13,344 nt of DNA, taken from an uncultured Eubacteriaceae bacterium. GTDB lineage: Bacteria > Bacillota > Clostridia > Eubacteriales > Eubacteriaceae. Below are positions 1-8,254 of the stretch, piece by piece (the first letter of the stretch is position 1; each line of letters opens with the position of its first letter). Both the position numbers and the translations under genes were made by a program. Location of the stretch: contig CANRHG010000035.1 in the NCBI GenBank assembly GCA_947630385.1, positions 1 to 13,344 on the forward strand, given 5' to 3'. The notes beneath the pieces were generated by a model. It saw only the letters and a list, made by a program, of their open reading frames with translations. It did no database searches and had not been told where the DNA came from.

Positions 1-212
1 GAGGTCGGGTCGGCCGCCGCGTTTACTGCGGCCGGCGCGAACAAAATCAGCGCGGCCGCCATCGTCGGGATGAACCCGGCCAGGTTGATTTTTAAGACTT
101 TCTTTAACTTCTTTTGCTCGGGTTTGCACCCTTTGTACATGTAGTAAAGCCCGCTCGTAAAGGTCGCCAGTACGATCAGCGAGGCCAGTATCAAAATTAT
201 CGTAATAATCAT
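1..212 (-). CDS. ntpK: V-type ATPase subunit K (proteolipid), N-terminal part
   Basis: Start of the membrane proteolipid subunit that forms the ion-carrying rotor ring of the V-type ATPase; the rest lies beyond the left edge. About 70 residues are visible: a hydrophobic helix (MIITIILILASLIVLATF), a short basic cytoplasmic stretch (YKGCKPEQKKLKKVLKIN), then a second hydrophobic Ala-rich segment ending in AAVNAAAD. This N-terminal extension before the c-type hairpins fits the longer K subunits of some Bacillota; the ion-binding carboxylate helix is not in view. The start ATG overlaps the stop of the subunit I gene (ATGA), with an AAGGGG ribosome-binding site inside the end of that gene. Identity rests on this composition and on following subunit I directly. 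Confidence 0.8.
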   Translation of the reverse strand, partial: MIITIILILASLIVLATFTSGLYYMYKGCKPEQKKLKKVLKINLAGFIPTMAAALILFAPAAVNAAADPT

Positions 213-2155
213 TTAATCCCCTTTTCAATCGTCACGAACTCGCGTCCGTTTCCGGTGTAATATTTTCCAAACAATTCGTAAAACTCAAGACGTAAACACT
301 GGATGTAGTCGATCAGACCTTCGAGTCCGATGATAAAAATATTTCCAATGATCAAAACAATGATGCCGTCGATACCGCCTCCGACCATATCGGCGATGGT
401 CTGAAAGGCCATAAACATCCCGACGTGGGTAAGGGCGAAAGCCCCGACACGGATAAAGGAAATCGTGTTCGAGAGCATGCTCAGGTACATTTCAAAGACT
501 TCAAAAAAGCTCGAAACGTAGTACTGCCCGTCGACGTCGTAGGTAAACTTGCGCTTATGGATCACGTTCATCAGCGGTACGGCTAAAAAGACCAAAAGCG
601 TGCAGATGACGATCAAAACGATGATGACGTCCTCGAACAACTGGTCAAACGGGATAAAGTGGTAGAGCATTAAGACCAATACTAAGATCGAGACGTAAAT
701 GATTAGTCCGCTCAGTCCGTTTTTTCCAAAATACTCTTCGCGCTCTTCGTGCTCTCTTCTTTTATTAATAAGCCCGTAGATGTAGGCGACGAGCAACATC
801 ACCACCCCGCAGACGACCGCGGTGAGTAGGAGCGTGTTCGTGTCGTCCATCGGCCGCAGCCACAGCGCCGGGAGGATCGTCTCGATTCCGAAGACGCTGC
901 CATACAAAAAGCCGAAGATGATCGAGGCAATCGAGATCCGGGCGAAGACCCCGCCGAGTTTTATGCCTTTTTTCTCGGCAAAAAGCCCCGCGAGCAGCGG
1001 CACGATCCCCTGTCCGACGTCTCCGAACATGTAGCCGAAGCAAAAAATGTAGGTGATGCTCAAAAACGGCGTCGGGTCGAGTTCGTAGTAATTCGGGATC
1101 CCGTACATCAGTACGAGCTGCTCAAAGGGCCTGAAGATCCAGTTGTTTTTAAGCTTGGTCGGTGGATCGTATTCCCGTAGCGGCTTTTCAAAGATGACCG
1201 TATAGCCGTCTCCGAGCAGGTTTTTTAGTTCCTCGCTCCGTTTTTCCGGGACCCAGGCGGAAAAGTAGAAGTTCTTGTCCGAAAAGGCCATCATGTCCTC
1301 GATATAGACGCTGCTTTCCATAAAGAGCAGCTCGTTGTAGAGGAGCTCGGCTTTTTTGCGGTTGCGCTCTAAGAGCCCGTTGAACTCGCTTTGTTGGCCC
1401 TCGATCTGTTTTGTGAGCGCCGCTTCCTTTTCGTGTAAGAGCCCAAGGATGTGGTCGGGGGTTCCGATAAAACTCGGATCCTCGCCCTCAAGCGGCATGA
1501 AGTCCAGGGCTTTTAGCACGCGCTCCGTCTCGCGGTCCACTTCTAGGAGCGTGAGCACCATAAAGACCTTCTCGCTGCTTCGTTTGGACTCGAGCTCGAA
1601 GATCACCGAGGGAATGCTCGGGTAGATGAGCTTTAGGCGTCTCGCGTTGTCGGGAGTCAGCGAGCCGATCTGGACTTTAAAGAATTTTAAGTCTTTGATC
1701 CTTTCGACGGGAATGTCGATGCCGCTGAGGTAAGAATAGTAATTGATGCTCTGCTTAGTCTTCTCTAAGCTCTCCTTGCTGAACTGAAGCTTTCCCGACT
1801 CGCGGTCCAGGTAATCGATAAAGTCCTCGGTCTCCTTTAAGATCTCTTCCTTGGACGCGACCGTGTCCTTAAGAAGGTCTTTGTCGACCTTAAGGTCTTT
1901 GTAAACCGCAAGGAGCTTTTCTTTTAGTTCGCCGATTTTCGGATCCGTCTTTTTACTTTTTCTGGAGATTCTGGCCATCTGCATGATCTCATCGATGTTT
2001 TCTTCCGACACCGGGATCGTAAAACGCCCCTCGTCGATGTCCGCGTAAGCGTCGATGAGCTCCAGATCGTTAAAAAGGTAGATCACTTTTTGAAACCGGT
2101 CGATATCGGGATTTTTCCCGACGACGTTGACCAGATTTAATTTTTCTATAGCCAT
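209..2155 (-). CDS. ntpI: V-type ATP synthase/ATPase subunit I
   Basis: 648-aa membrane stator subunit, the bacterial counterpart of V-ATPase subunit a. It holds the half-channels through which ions reach the proteolipid ring. Residues 1 to about 350 are soluble and partly coiled coil and would contact the peripheral stalks. From about 365 there are about seven to eight hydrophobic segments, beginning with a family-like glycine-rich motif (FGYMFGDVGQG, about 373-383). The conserved arginine helix is visible as SFIRVGAFALTH, with Arg at about 569, and the last helix carries a conserved acidic residue near 612. Length is normal for the family. The ATG is 8 bp after the subunit C stop and has no obvious Shine-Dalgarno sequence (AT-only stretch TAAAATAAAAA), so translation may depend on coupling to subunit C. 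The 3' end overlaps subunit K by ATGA. Confidence 0.96.
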   Translation of the reverse strand: MAIEKLNLVNVVGKNPDIDRFQKVIYLFNDLELIDAYADIDEGRFTIPVSEENIDEIMQMARISRKSKKTDPKIGELKEKLLAVYKDLKVDKDLLKDTVASKEEILKETEDFIDYLDRESGKLQFSKESLEKTKQSINYYSYLSGIDIPVERIKDLKFFKVQIGSLTPDNARRLKLIYPSIPSVIFELESKRSSEKVFMVLTLLEVDRETERVLKALDFMPLEGEDPSFIGTPDHILGLLHEKEAALTKQIEGQQSEFNGLLERNRKKAELLYNELLFMESSVYIEDMMAFSDKNFYFSAWVPEKRSEELKNLLGDGYTVIFEKPLREYDPPTKLKNNWIFRPFEQLVLMYGIPNYYELDPTPFLSITYIFCFGYMFGDVGQGIVPLLAGLFAEKKGIKLGGVFARISIASIIFGFLYGSVFGIETILPALWLRPMDDTNTLLLTAVVCGVVMLLVAYIYGLINKRREHEEREEYFGKNGLSGLIIYVSILVLVLMLYHFIPFDQLFEDVIIVLIVICTLLVFLAVPLMNVIHKRKFTYDVDGQYYVSSFFEVFEMYLSMLSNTISFIRVGAFALTHVGMFMAFQTIADMVGGGIDGIIVLIIGNIFIIGLEGLIDYIQCLRLEFYELFGKYYTGNGREFVTIEKGIK

Positions 2156-2163
2156 TTTTTATT

Positions 2164-3189
2164 TTAGACCTGCCTTATCAAAAAGCGGTCGATTTCTTTA
2201 CTGTCCAAGCGGTAGCGCTTGGCTTCGATGATCGAGATGAGATCCGAGATCTCGTCTTTTAAGAGTTCCAGGTACGAATAGGCCAAGGTCAGCCCGCCGC
2301 TAAAATAAAGAAGGCGGCGAAACTGTTCGTGCATGTAGCGTTTGTAGCGCCTCTCGATCGACAGTTTCGAGTCCGTATCGAACAGAAAGCGGTAGTCCTG
2401 GTACTGCCCGACTTCGTCCAAAAACTCTTCGAGACTTTCCGTCATCGCCAGATCCCGCAGCCGGTCGGGGCTTAAGAACTTGCCACCGAGATAGATAAAC
2501 GACAGGATCTCTTCGGGCCTTAAGTCGTAGAACTTCTTGGCCCGGTAGATCCAGATCAGATTCTCGATGTCGATCTGCTTTCGGATGAGCCTTACGAGCT
2601 CGGCGTTTTCGCCGGAGTTTATCTTCTTTAAGTAGCGCACGAGCTGGTCGTAGTAGACGCGCTGTAGGGTCTTTTCGACTTCGAACAGGTTGGAGAGCGT
2701 AAGCTCCTCGTAGCCGTCGACCGCGCGCTTATAGGCCGGATCCTTGATGCTGTCCTTAAAATGTTTCCAGTCGCTCGCGGCGACGGCCTGGTTGAAGTCA
2801 AACTTCGAGCGCATCGACTCCACCGGAAGGTTTTCCACGATTTGTGTTAAGTCCCGGTTTTTTAAGAGCCCGCGAAGCAGGATCACAAAACTGTTGAGGT
2901 GGATTCCCTGAAGTACGAGGCGCAGGAAATTCCGGTCGGCCCCGAGGACGAAGTACAGTAGCTTGTCGGTATCCGTCTCGATGATTTTTTCTAAGGTGTT
3001 CTCAAGGCTCGTCCGGTTGATGTCCTCTTCCTGGACCCCGGAAAAGTAGACCCCGTAGTGGGTATTGTCCTTAAGAAAGGAAAAGACCTCGTGGACGGTC
3101 TCTTTTTCGATGAGTTCCTTAAAATCCTCCACACTCAGGTAATCCTTCTGCAGCGCGCGCACTTTCGCGTCGAGCGCCGGGTTAGGCAT
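2164..3189 (-). CDS. ntpC: V-type ATPase subunit C (V0D/AC39 family)
   Basis: 341-aa subunit of the AC39/V0D family, the funnel-shaped adaptor joining the central rotor shaft to the membrane proteolipid ring. The protein is almost wholly helical, charged and without membrane segments. It has family-like features: a Leu/Phe-rich helical repeat pattern, the segment DIENLIWIYRAKKFYDLRPE about two thirds along, and the C-terminal EAKRYRLDSKEIDRFLIRQV. Length fits the family (about 330-350 aa). Its ATG overlaps the end of the upstream stalk gene by 8 bp, preceded by a G-rich GGGGGCGGG stretch that can serve as ribosome-binding site. Placing C before I differs from the Enterococcus hirae order (F-I-K-E-C...). 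Confidence 0.93.
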   Translation of the reverse strand: MPNPALDAKVRALQKDYLSVEDFKELIEKETVHEVFSFLKDNTHYGVYFSGVQEEDINRTSLENTLEKIIETDTDKLLYFVLGADRNFLRLVLQGIHLNSFVILLRGLLKNRDLTQIVENLPVESMRSKFDFNQAVAASDWKHFKDSIKDPAYKRAVDGYEELTLSNLFEVEKTLQRVYYDQLVRYLKKINSGENAELVRLIRKQIDIENLIWIYRAKKFYDLRPEEILSFIYLGGKFLSPDRLRDLAMTESLEEFLDEVGQYQDYRFLFDTDSKLSIERRYKRYMHEQFRRLLYFSGGLTLAYSYLELLKDEISDLISIIEAKRYRLDSKEIDRFLIRQV

Positions 3190-3517
3190 GGACCCGCCCC
3201 CGCAACAGCAGTTCCTCGGTCATCTTTTTAATGAGTTCGTCTTTTATGTCAAGATAGTGGGTTCTTCTTTCGGCAAGAGCCGCGCTGGTCTCATCCAAGA
3301 GTTCCCTGCTCTCTTGTTCGGCTTTTTTGATATCCGCGTCGTAGCTTTCCTTTAAAGCCGTCTTCTCTTTAGCGAGCGTTTTCGTCTCCATCGACTGCAG
3401 CTCTTTGTGGTTTTTGGCCTCCATCGACTCGATATCCTCTTTGATGCTTGAGTATTTATCGACCATCTCCGTATCAATGTCGATGATCTGCCTGAGGTAC
3501 TTTTCAATTTCGTCCAT
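3182..3517 (-). CDS. V-type ATPase peripheral-stalk subunit (G/H type)
   Basis: 111-aa, highly charged protein predicted to be one long coiled coil (Glu/Lys/Ala-rich from about residue 15 to 90, for example KEKTALKESYDADIKKAEQE), with no membrane segment. Such small coiled-coil proteins at the head of V-ATPase operons form the peripheral stalk with subunit E (NtpF/AhaH-like role). It is first in the operon and overlaps subunit C by 8 bp. The ATG at 3517 has no Shine-Dalgarno sequence and lies 7 bp after a TATAAT box, so either the message is leaderless or translation begins at the internal Met18, which has GGAG directly in front but with too little spacing. Function is inferred from size, composition and context more than from diagnostic residues. 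Confidence 0.85.
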   Translation of the reverse strand: MDEIEKYLRQIIDIDTEMVDKYSSIKEDIESMEAKNHKELQSMETKTLAKEKTALKESYDADIKKAEQESRELLDETSAALAERRTHYLDIKDELIKKMTEELLLRGRVHA

Positions 3518-3524
3518 AAAAGAA

Positions 3525-3530
3525 ATTATA
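3525..3530 (-). promoter_or_regulatory. Candidate -10 box of the V-ATPase operon
   Basis: A perfect TATAAT on the minus strand ends 7 bp before the first ATG of the operon. No good -35 match lies 16-18 bp upstream; the nearest hexamers are AT-rich (AAATCG, TTTAAA). If used, transcription would begin at or within a base or two of the ATG. Confidence 0.45.
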
Positions 3531-3611
3531 CACCAATAAGGGAAGAGCGATTTAAACCTAAAACGCCTATGTCTTTTTAAGAGTCTTTTAAGTAAGCTTT
3601 GACTGTTGTGC

Positions 3612-3626
3612 CCGGTACGGTACCGG
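3612..3626. repeat. Near-perfect palindrome CCGGTAC-G-GTACCGG
   Basis: Two 7-bp arms, CCGGTAC and GTACCGG, around one central G. It is a GC-rich island in AT-rich DNA about 95 bp upstream of the V-ATPase start. It could be an operator or a small hairpin; no function is assigned. Confidence 0.5.
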
Positions 3627-4258
3627 TTCTTTTTGGATTTTCTTTAAAACAAGCAAAAGAGTAGATTCTACTTTAAAATAGTTCTTACTCTTTTTGAGTT
3701 GAAAATTAATCTCATTCAAGAAAATTATGTGACTATAAAAGCTTTCTTAAACGGGAGTTTATATTTTCAATCCAAGTTGAGTAAGATCCATTTCATAATG
3801 TCTACACTTTTCTTTTTAACTTATCTATCTTTCTGTTTGGTAACTTTTTAGATTTTCACAAATATCAGTACTCAGTTACTTAAAATATAAATATAAACTA
3901 TAAATAGATATTTTATTCTATATTTTAACTAAATTATTTATTTTAATAGAATAAACACTATATAATTATAGTTAAATATGATATCATTAGGCATAATATT
4001 TTTTATCTTGGCTAAAAATTCTATCAGCTTAAAACAAGAGTCATTCATCTGGTTATTTTAGTAAGTTTTCAAAACGACTTTTAGAATCTTTAAAATTGCT
4101 CTATTCAATCTTTATATAATCTATAAGAATCTAAATAAACTGAATTTCTCTCTAATAACCGTTTAGAGAATATAATCGCATCCGAGTTAGTAGTATTTAG
4201 GTTTTTGAAAACTCATAAATAATTTCATAATAGTTATTAATCTTTTATCTAAGACTTG

Positions 4259-4286
4259 TTGTAGTAGACGAAAGGTAAAGTATATT
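4259..4286 (+). promoter_or_regulatory. Candidate promoter for the RCC1-protein gene
   Basis: TTGTAG (4259-4264) is followed after 16 bp by TATATT (4281-4286), a fair sigma-70 match (4 of 6 and 5 of 6). It would give a leader of about 165 nt containing the 18-bp tandem repeat. Other AT-rich -10-like boxes lie nearer the gene, so this is only one candidate. Confidence 0.25.
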
Positions 4287-4371
4287 TAATCTTTCGATCT
4301 TAAGATCCTAAGACCATACTGAATACACCATGATTTTTCGAAGTAAAGTTTGGAAGAATTAATTTTAACCT

Positions 4372-4407
4372 TTTATCGGTCACATCAAGTTTATCGGTCA
4401 CATCAAG
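4372..4407. repeat. Two perfect tandem copies of an 18-bp unit
   Basis: TTTATCGGTCACATCAAG occurs at 4372-4389 and again, identical and directly abutting, at 4390-4407, ending 53 bp before the start codon of the secreted-protein gene. It may be a paired regulator-binding site or a slippage duplication. Confidence 0.85.
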
Positions 4408-4460
4408 ACTTAATATTATATTTTATAAGTTACATCTATAAAAAATAGAAAGGAATCATA

Positions 4461-7400
4461 ATGTTATTGAAAAGGTTTTGCTCTTATTTATTTCTCGTTA
4501 TTTTAGGATTTGCTTTAATTTCTGGACCAACTTTTGCTAAGGATTCAAATGAAAGTGAAATTACTTCATCAAATTTAATGGCCTCTATGGCAACATCCTA
4601 TACAACTGATGGTCTTGATCCGAGATTGTCAGCCGGAAATTATCATAATGGATTTATCGATAGCCAAGGAAATCTATGGGTTTGGGGCTATAATTCTTAT
4701 GGAATAGTTGGAGACCCGTCTAATAGAGAAACTAGAATTTATGAGCCTACTAAGGTTGAAAATTTAACTAATGTAAAAGCCATTAGTTTCGATCATGAAA
4801 GCTGTGCAGCAATAACAAAGGATGGGAAACTTTGGACCTGGGGTGAAAATGGATATGGGCAACTTGGATTAGGTTCGACAGAAACGGTTAGGACGCCGAC
4901 ACAAGTGCCTGGTTTAGAAAACGTAGTTGAAGTTAGCATGAGTGCCTTTCACGCTCTAGCTAGAACCGCAGATGGTAAAGTCTATGCTTGGGGCGAAAAT
5001 TCATACGGGCAGCTTGGTAATGGTACTAAAACGACCAGTTTAACACCGGTTGAAATACAAGGACTATCTAATATTAAACAGATTAAAGCTGGTCTTAGGA
5101 TAAGTGGCGCTGTCACACAAGACGGACAATTATACATGTGGGGCTATAACTTATCTGGCAACATCGGTGATGGGACAATGGTTGAGAAATTGACACCAAC
5201 TCTTGTTTCTTCTATTAAAAATGTTGTTCAATTAGAATTAGGTCACGATTGGCATAGTATGGCCTTAACGTCAGAAGGTAAAGTTTATGCCTGGGGCGAG
5301 AATTATTATGGCCAATTAGGAATTGACCTTAATAAGAATCAAGTTAGTGGAAATTCTGGTGAAGAATTAACTCCAGTTGAAATTACTACGTTGCCAACAG
5401 TCAAAAGAATTTATGTTGGTTGGCATAAAAGTGCAGCTCTTTCAGAGGATGGGAAAATTTATTTATGGGGAGAATCTTTATTTGATGATAGTATCACTGG
5501 GTCGCCTCAATTATATTCTAGTCTAACTAATGTTATTCAATTAAGACTCGGTATTTCCCATATAATAGCTATGACGGCTGAGGGAAAACTTTATAGTTGG
5601 GGGAGCAATGAGGACGGTCAGTTTGGCAGCGGAGATTCTAATCCTAAAAACTCTACAAACCCAATTGAATGTTTAAAACCTTGGGAAGATATAGACGAAA
5701 GTGATTTCGGAAATGGCTTTGCAGATGATTTAAACTATTATTTATGTCCTGGAGAAACAATAACTATTGATATGAGTGAAAGTAATCCAGGCTTAACCAA
5801 CAAAGATTTTTCTTTTGATTCGTCAAATCCTGATATTGCTTCAATTAGTTCAGATGGTGTTTTGACGGGAATTAAAGAAGGTGAAACATCTATTGGAATG
5901 GTCAACCTTAGAACAAACGAGGCAATAGGATGGGCAAATGTAATAGTCACGAATGTTAAAGGTAATGAATTTCATCTCAATAAAGACGTCTTTAGAATAG
6001 ATAACTTCTACAATAATAAAAATTCTTTCCAAGATAAGCAAAAATTGTTTAGTCAAGTTGATCCTAAGGATTGGGACGAAATTGAAGATTATTTAAATAC
6101 AACAGATGACTTCAATAATTGTTTCGGACTCTCCCTAACAAGTATCTTAAGAAAAATTGGAAAGTTAGATGATGATAGAGTAAATAATTATCCTGATTTA
6201 TACTCGGTTCCTGTAAACAATGAAGTTAAATCCATGATTACGGCTTATCAATTATTACAGAAAACTACCGTTTATGACGATAAAAAAGACGAGGTTAACG
6301 ATTATTATAGAAAACCCTTTACTAATGTTAGTACTAATATTTTAAAAAGTTTGGTGACAGCAGTTGATAACGTAAAGGATGGCGGGAACCCCGTTTTAGT
6401 TAGTGTTAGTGGCGATAAAGTAAATGGAGTGACTTTCAATCATGCTTTCGTTGCCTATAAATTAAAAGATGTTGACTATACTTCTAAATCAACTAATCAT
6501 ACTTATAATCATTGTATAGTTTGTTTTGATCCGAATTCGATTCAGTATGATTCGATAACGGGATTATTTACAGTTGGAAAACAAGAAGAACATAATATTT
6601 ACTATGATGACAAATGGAATTGGGAAATTCCCTTTGATAACGAAGAAGGCTTAGGTAGTAGTGATAATCCTCAAGTTAGCTCATTTAAAAAGGGACAATT
6701 TAAGTATTTCTTTGATGAAATGAGCGAGTTTGATCCTTATGGAATATTTAACTCAGCTAATGCATTAAGCGTTAACTCTGCTTCCACCTATAAAGCCCCA
6801 GATAAACTTTATTTTAAATCAACGCAAGCAGCCTTTACACTTAAGAATTTAGATACTAATGAAGAATGGAAGATTGATCCTACTAATTTAACGGTTAGTG
6901 GAAAAACTGAGTTGGAATTAGTCGAATCTGACGTAGAGGGGGATGATACAATTCGTTTGCTACTTCCTGAAAACTCCCAGAGTTATCAGGTTATTCTCAG
7001 TTCTAAGAATGCTGATATTCGCTTTGTCGACGAAGATACTTCAAAACGAATTACTGGCCAAGTTGACAGTATAGAGTTTATTAAAAATGGTGAAGTAAAA
7101 GCTAATATAACTGGTGGAGACTATACAATAAATGTTGCTGATAACAAACTTAAGGGAAAAGCACTTCCGTTTTATACCATAACTGGATCTGGCAAAAATG
7201 ATCTTACAGTTGCTTTTACTGATAAAGGACTGGATATTACTGGAAATGGTTTAAAAGGTCTGGAATTAGAGGCTAAAGATTTGGTTAAAGGAACCGCAAA
7301 ATCAACTACTATTAATACCAATAGTTCTAAAGTAACAGCAGACGGTTCAAATAACGATTTGAATATGACAACTGATGATCTTACTCCGTCAGAAACAAAA

Positions 7401-8066
7401 CAGTATGTAATTGAAGTTTTAGTTAATCCTTATAGCAGTGGAACAGTTACTGGGGCTGGATCCTATAAAATTGATTCTAAAGTAACTCTCGAAGCTAAAC
7501 CTAATTCTGGTTATAAATTTGTTAACTGGACCGAAAATGGCTCTACTGTTAGTACGTCTGTTTCCTATAGCTTTACTATTAGTTCGGATAGAAGCTTAAC
7601 GGCTAATTTTGAAAAGATTTCTACAGAATTAGAAGATCCTGAAACACAATCGAAAGTCCCGATCTACCGACTTTATAACAAGGTCTCAGGAGAGCATCTA
7701 TATACATCCGATCAAAACGAATCAAATACGTTGTCTTCAGGCCCAGATTGGACTTATGAAGGTGTGGGTTGGAACGCTCCTAATAGTGGGCAAGCAGTTT
7801 ACAGACTTTATAATCCGATTTTAGCCGATCATCTGTATACAACCGATTCCCATGAAGTTTTGGTTCTTACGACAAAAGAAGGTTGGCAAAGTGACTATAA
7901 CGGAAAGCCGATGTTTTATTCTGGTGGAACGGTCCCAATTTATCGTCTGTATAATACCATCAGCTACCGTCACTTATTAACGAAAGACGAGAACGAATAC
8001 AGTGTCTTGCCGGCTCACAATTGGAGCCAAGAAGGCGTAGCAATCTATGGATTTTCGGAAGACTAA
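4461..8066 (+). CDS. Large secreted modular protein: RCC1 propeller, Big_2-like, papain-like domain, InlB repeat, DUF5648 repeats
   Basis: 1201-aa exported protein. Residues 1-26 are a signal peptide (MLLKRF..., hydrophobic core, likely cleavage after PTFA). Residues about 55-410 hold seven RCC1-type repeats, each with a WG-x-N/S core (for example YAWGENSYGQLGNG) at about 50-aa spacing, matching a complete seven-bladed propeller. A Big_2/Ig-like domain follows (about 430-498; SSNPDIASISSDGVLTGIKEG). Residues about 540-720 look like a papain-like cysteine peptidase: Cys554 in NNCFGLS, His661 in FNHAFVAYK, Asp690 in CFDPNS. A beta-rich region of unknown type runs 770-975, an InlB-B/Listeria-Bacteroides repeat 982-1053 (GYKFVNWTENG, SLTANF), and three DUF5648-like repeats 1066-1201 (PIYRLYN...HLYT). 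There is no LPXTG anchor, so it is probably released or held non-covalently. A ribosome-binding site AAAGGA precedes the ATG. The gene is far more AT-rich than the V-ATPase and kinase genes, suggesting acquisition. Domain calls are by eye; the protease call is the least certain. Confidence 0.9.
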   Translation: MLLKRFCSYLFLVILGFALISGPTFAKDSNESEITSSNLMASMATSYTTDGLDPRLSAGNYHNGFIDSQGNLWVWGYNSYGIVGDPSNRETRIYEPTKVENLTNVKAISFDHESCAAITKDGKLWTWGENGYGQLGLGSTETVRTPTQVPGLENVVEVSMSAFHALARTADGKVYAWGENSYGQLGNGTKTTSLTPVEIQGLSNIKQIKAGLRISGAVTQDGQLYMWGYNLSGNIGDGTMVEKLTPTLVSSIKNVVQLELGHDWHSMALTSEGKVYAWGENYYGQLGIDLNKNQVSGNSGEELTPVEITTLPTVKRIYVGWHKSAALSEDGKIYLWGESLFDDSITGSPQLYSSLTNVIQLRLGISHIIAMTAEGKLYSWGSNEDGQFGSGDSNPKNSTNPIECLKPWEDIDESDFGNGFADDLNYYLCPGETITIDMSESNPGLTNKDFSFDSSNPDIASISSDGVLTGIKEGETSIGMVNLRTNEAIGWANVIVTNVKGNEFHLNKDVFRIDNFYNNKNSFQDKQKLFSQVDPKDWDEIEDYLNTTDDFNNCFGLSLTSILRKIGKLDDDRVNNYPDLYSVPVNNEVKSMITAYQLLQKTTVYDDKKDEVNDYYRKPFTNVSTNILKSLVTAVDNVKDGGNPVLVSVSGDKVNGVTFNHAFVAYKLKDVDYTSKSTNHTYNHCIVCFDPNSIQYDSITGLFTVGKQEEHNIYYDDKWNWEIPFDNEEGLGSSDNPQVSSFKKGQFKYFFDEMSEFDPYGIFNSANALSVNSASTYKAPDKLYFKSTQAAFTLKNLDTNEEWKIDPTNLTVSGKTELELVESDVEGDDTIRLLLPENSQSYQVILSSKNADIRFVDEDTSKRITGQVDSIEFIKNGEVKANITGGDYTINVADNKLKGKALPFYTITGSGKNDLTVAFTDKGLDITGNGLKGLELEAKDLVKGTAKSTTINTNSSKVTADGSNNDLNMTTDDLTPSETKQYVIEVLVNPYSSGTVTGAGSYKIDSKVTLEAKPNSGYKFVNWTENGSTVSTSVSYSFTISSDRSLTANFEKISTELEDPETQSKVPIYRLYNKVSGEHLYTSDQNESNTLSSGPDWTYEGVGWNAPNSGQAVYRLYNPILADHLYTTDSHEVLVLTTKEGWQSDYNGKPMFYSGGTVPIYRLYNTISYRHLLTKDENEYSVLPAHNWSQEGVAIYGFSED

Positions 8067-8075
8067 TTATCCATT

Positions 8076-8145
8076 TTGTAAATATGAAATTATAGACTGA
8101 CGAATCTGTAAAAGTAAACTGGCCAAAACCTGTAAAAGTAAATTG
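8076..8145. repeat. Short direct repeats resembling an insertion-sequence end
   Basis: CTGTAAAAGTAAACTG (8106-8121) and CTGTAAAAGTAAATTG (8130-8145) differ at one base and lie 24 bp apart. A weaker third copy, TTGTAAATATGAAATT, starts near 8076. Spaced copies of a TGTAAAA-type unit next to GGCC/GACG are reminiscent of IS21-family ends, but no istA/istB genes are present. This may be a solo remnant. Confidence 0.45.
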
Positions 8146-8210
8146 ACGAAAGATTCTCAAAGTGATAATTATTGTTCAAATCAATGGTAGTAATAAAGGC
8201 TCTATTTATT

Positions 8211-8246
8211 GGATTTCAGATTCTTCCGAAACCTACTTTGAGAAAA
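8211..8246 (+). repeat. Left inverted repeat of the ISL3 element
   Basis: Core GATTCTTCCGAAACCTAC then TTTGAGAAAA. It pairs as an imperfect inverted copy with the right end. The outermost bases are not resolved. Confidence 0.6.
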
Positions 8247-8254
8247 TGATGTAT

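Larger units (their letters stand above)
3531..4460. other. AT-rich intergenic region, no gene seen
   Basis: About 930 bp between the divergent V-ATPase operon and the large secreted-protein gene. The first 110 bp (to about 3640) have host-like composition; the rest is strongly AT-rich. Both strands carry frequent stops and I find no credible reading frame, tRNA or intrinsic terminator. Structures listed separately are a 15-bp near-palindrome (3612-3626), a candidate promoter (4259-4286) and an 18-bp tandem repeat (4372-4407). Confidence 0.6.

Noticed and set aside
765..1043. Additional open frames within the subunit I gene on both strands
   Set aside because: Arg/Ala- or Ser-rich translations typical of alternative-frame shadows of a GC-balanced gene; subunit I itself is unambiguous.
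8076..8145. CRISPR-like array
   Set aside because: Only two good copies with an 8-bp spacer between 16-bp units; no cas genes and no regular repeat-spacer structure.
7960..8160. Minus-strand frame of 66 codons over the end of the secreted-protein gene
   Set aside because: Its repeated QFTFT segments come from the short DNA repeats at 8106-8145; no start signal or homology.
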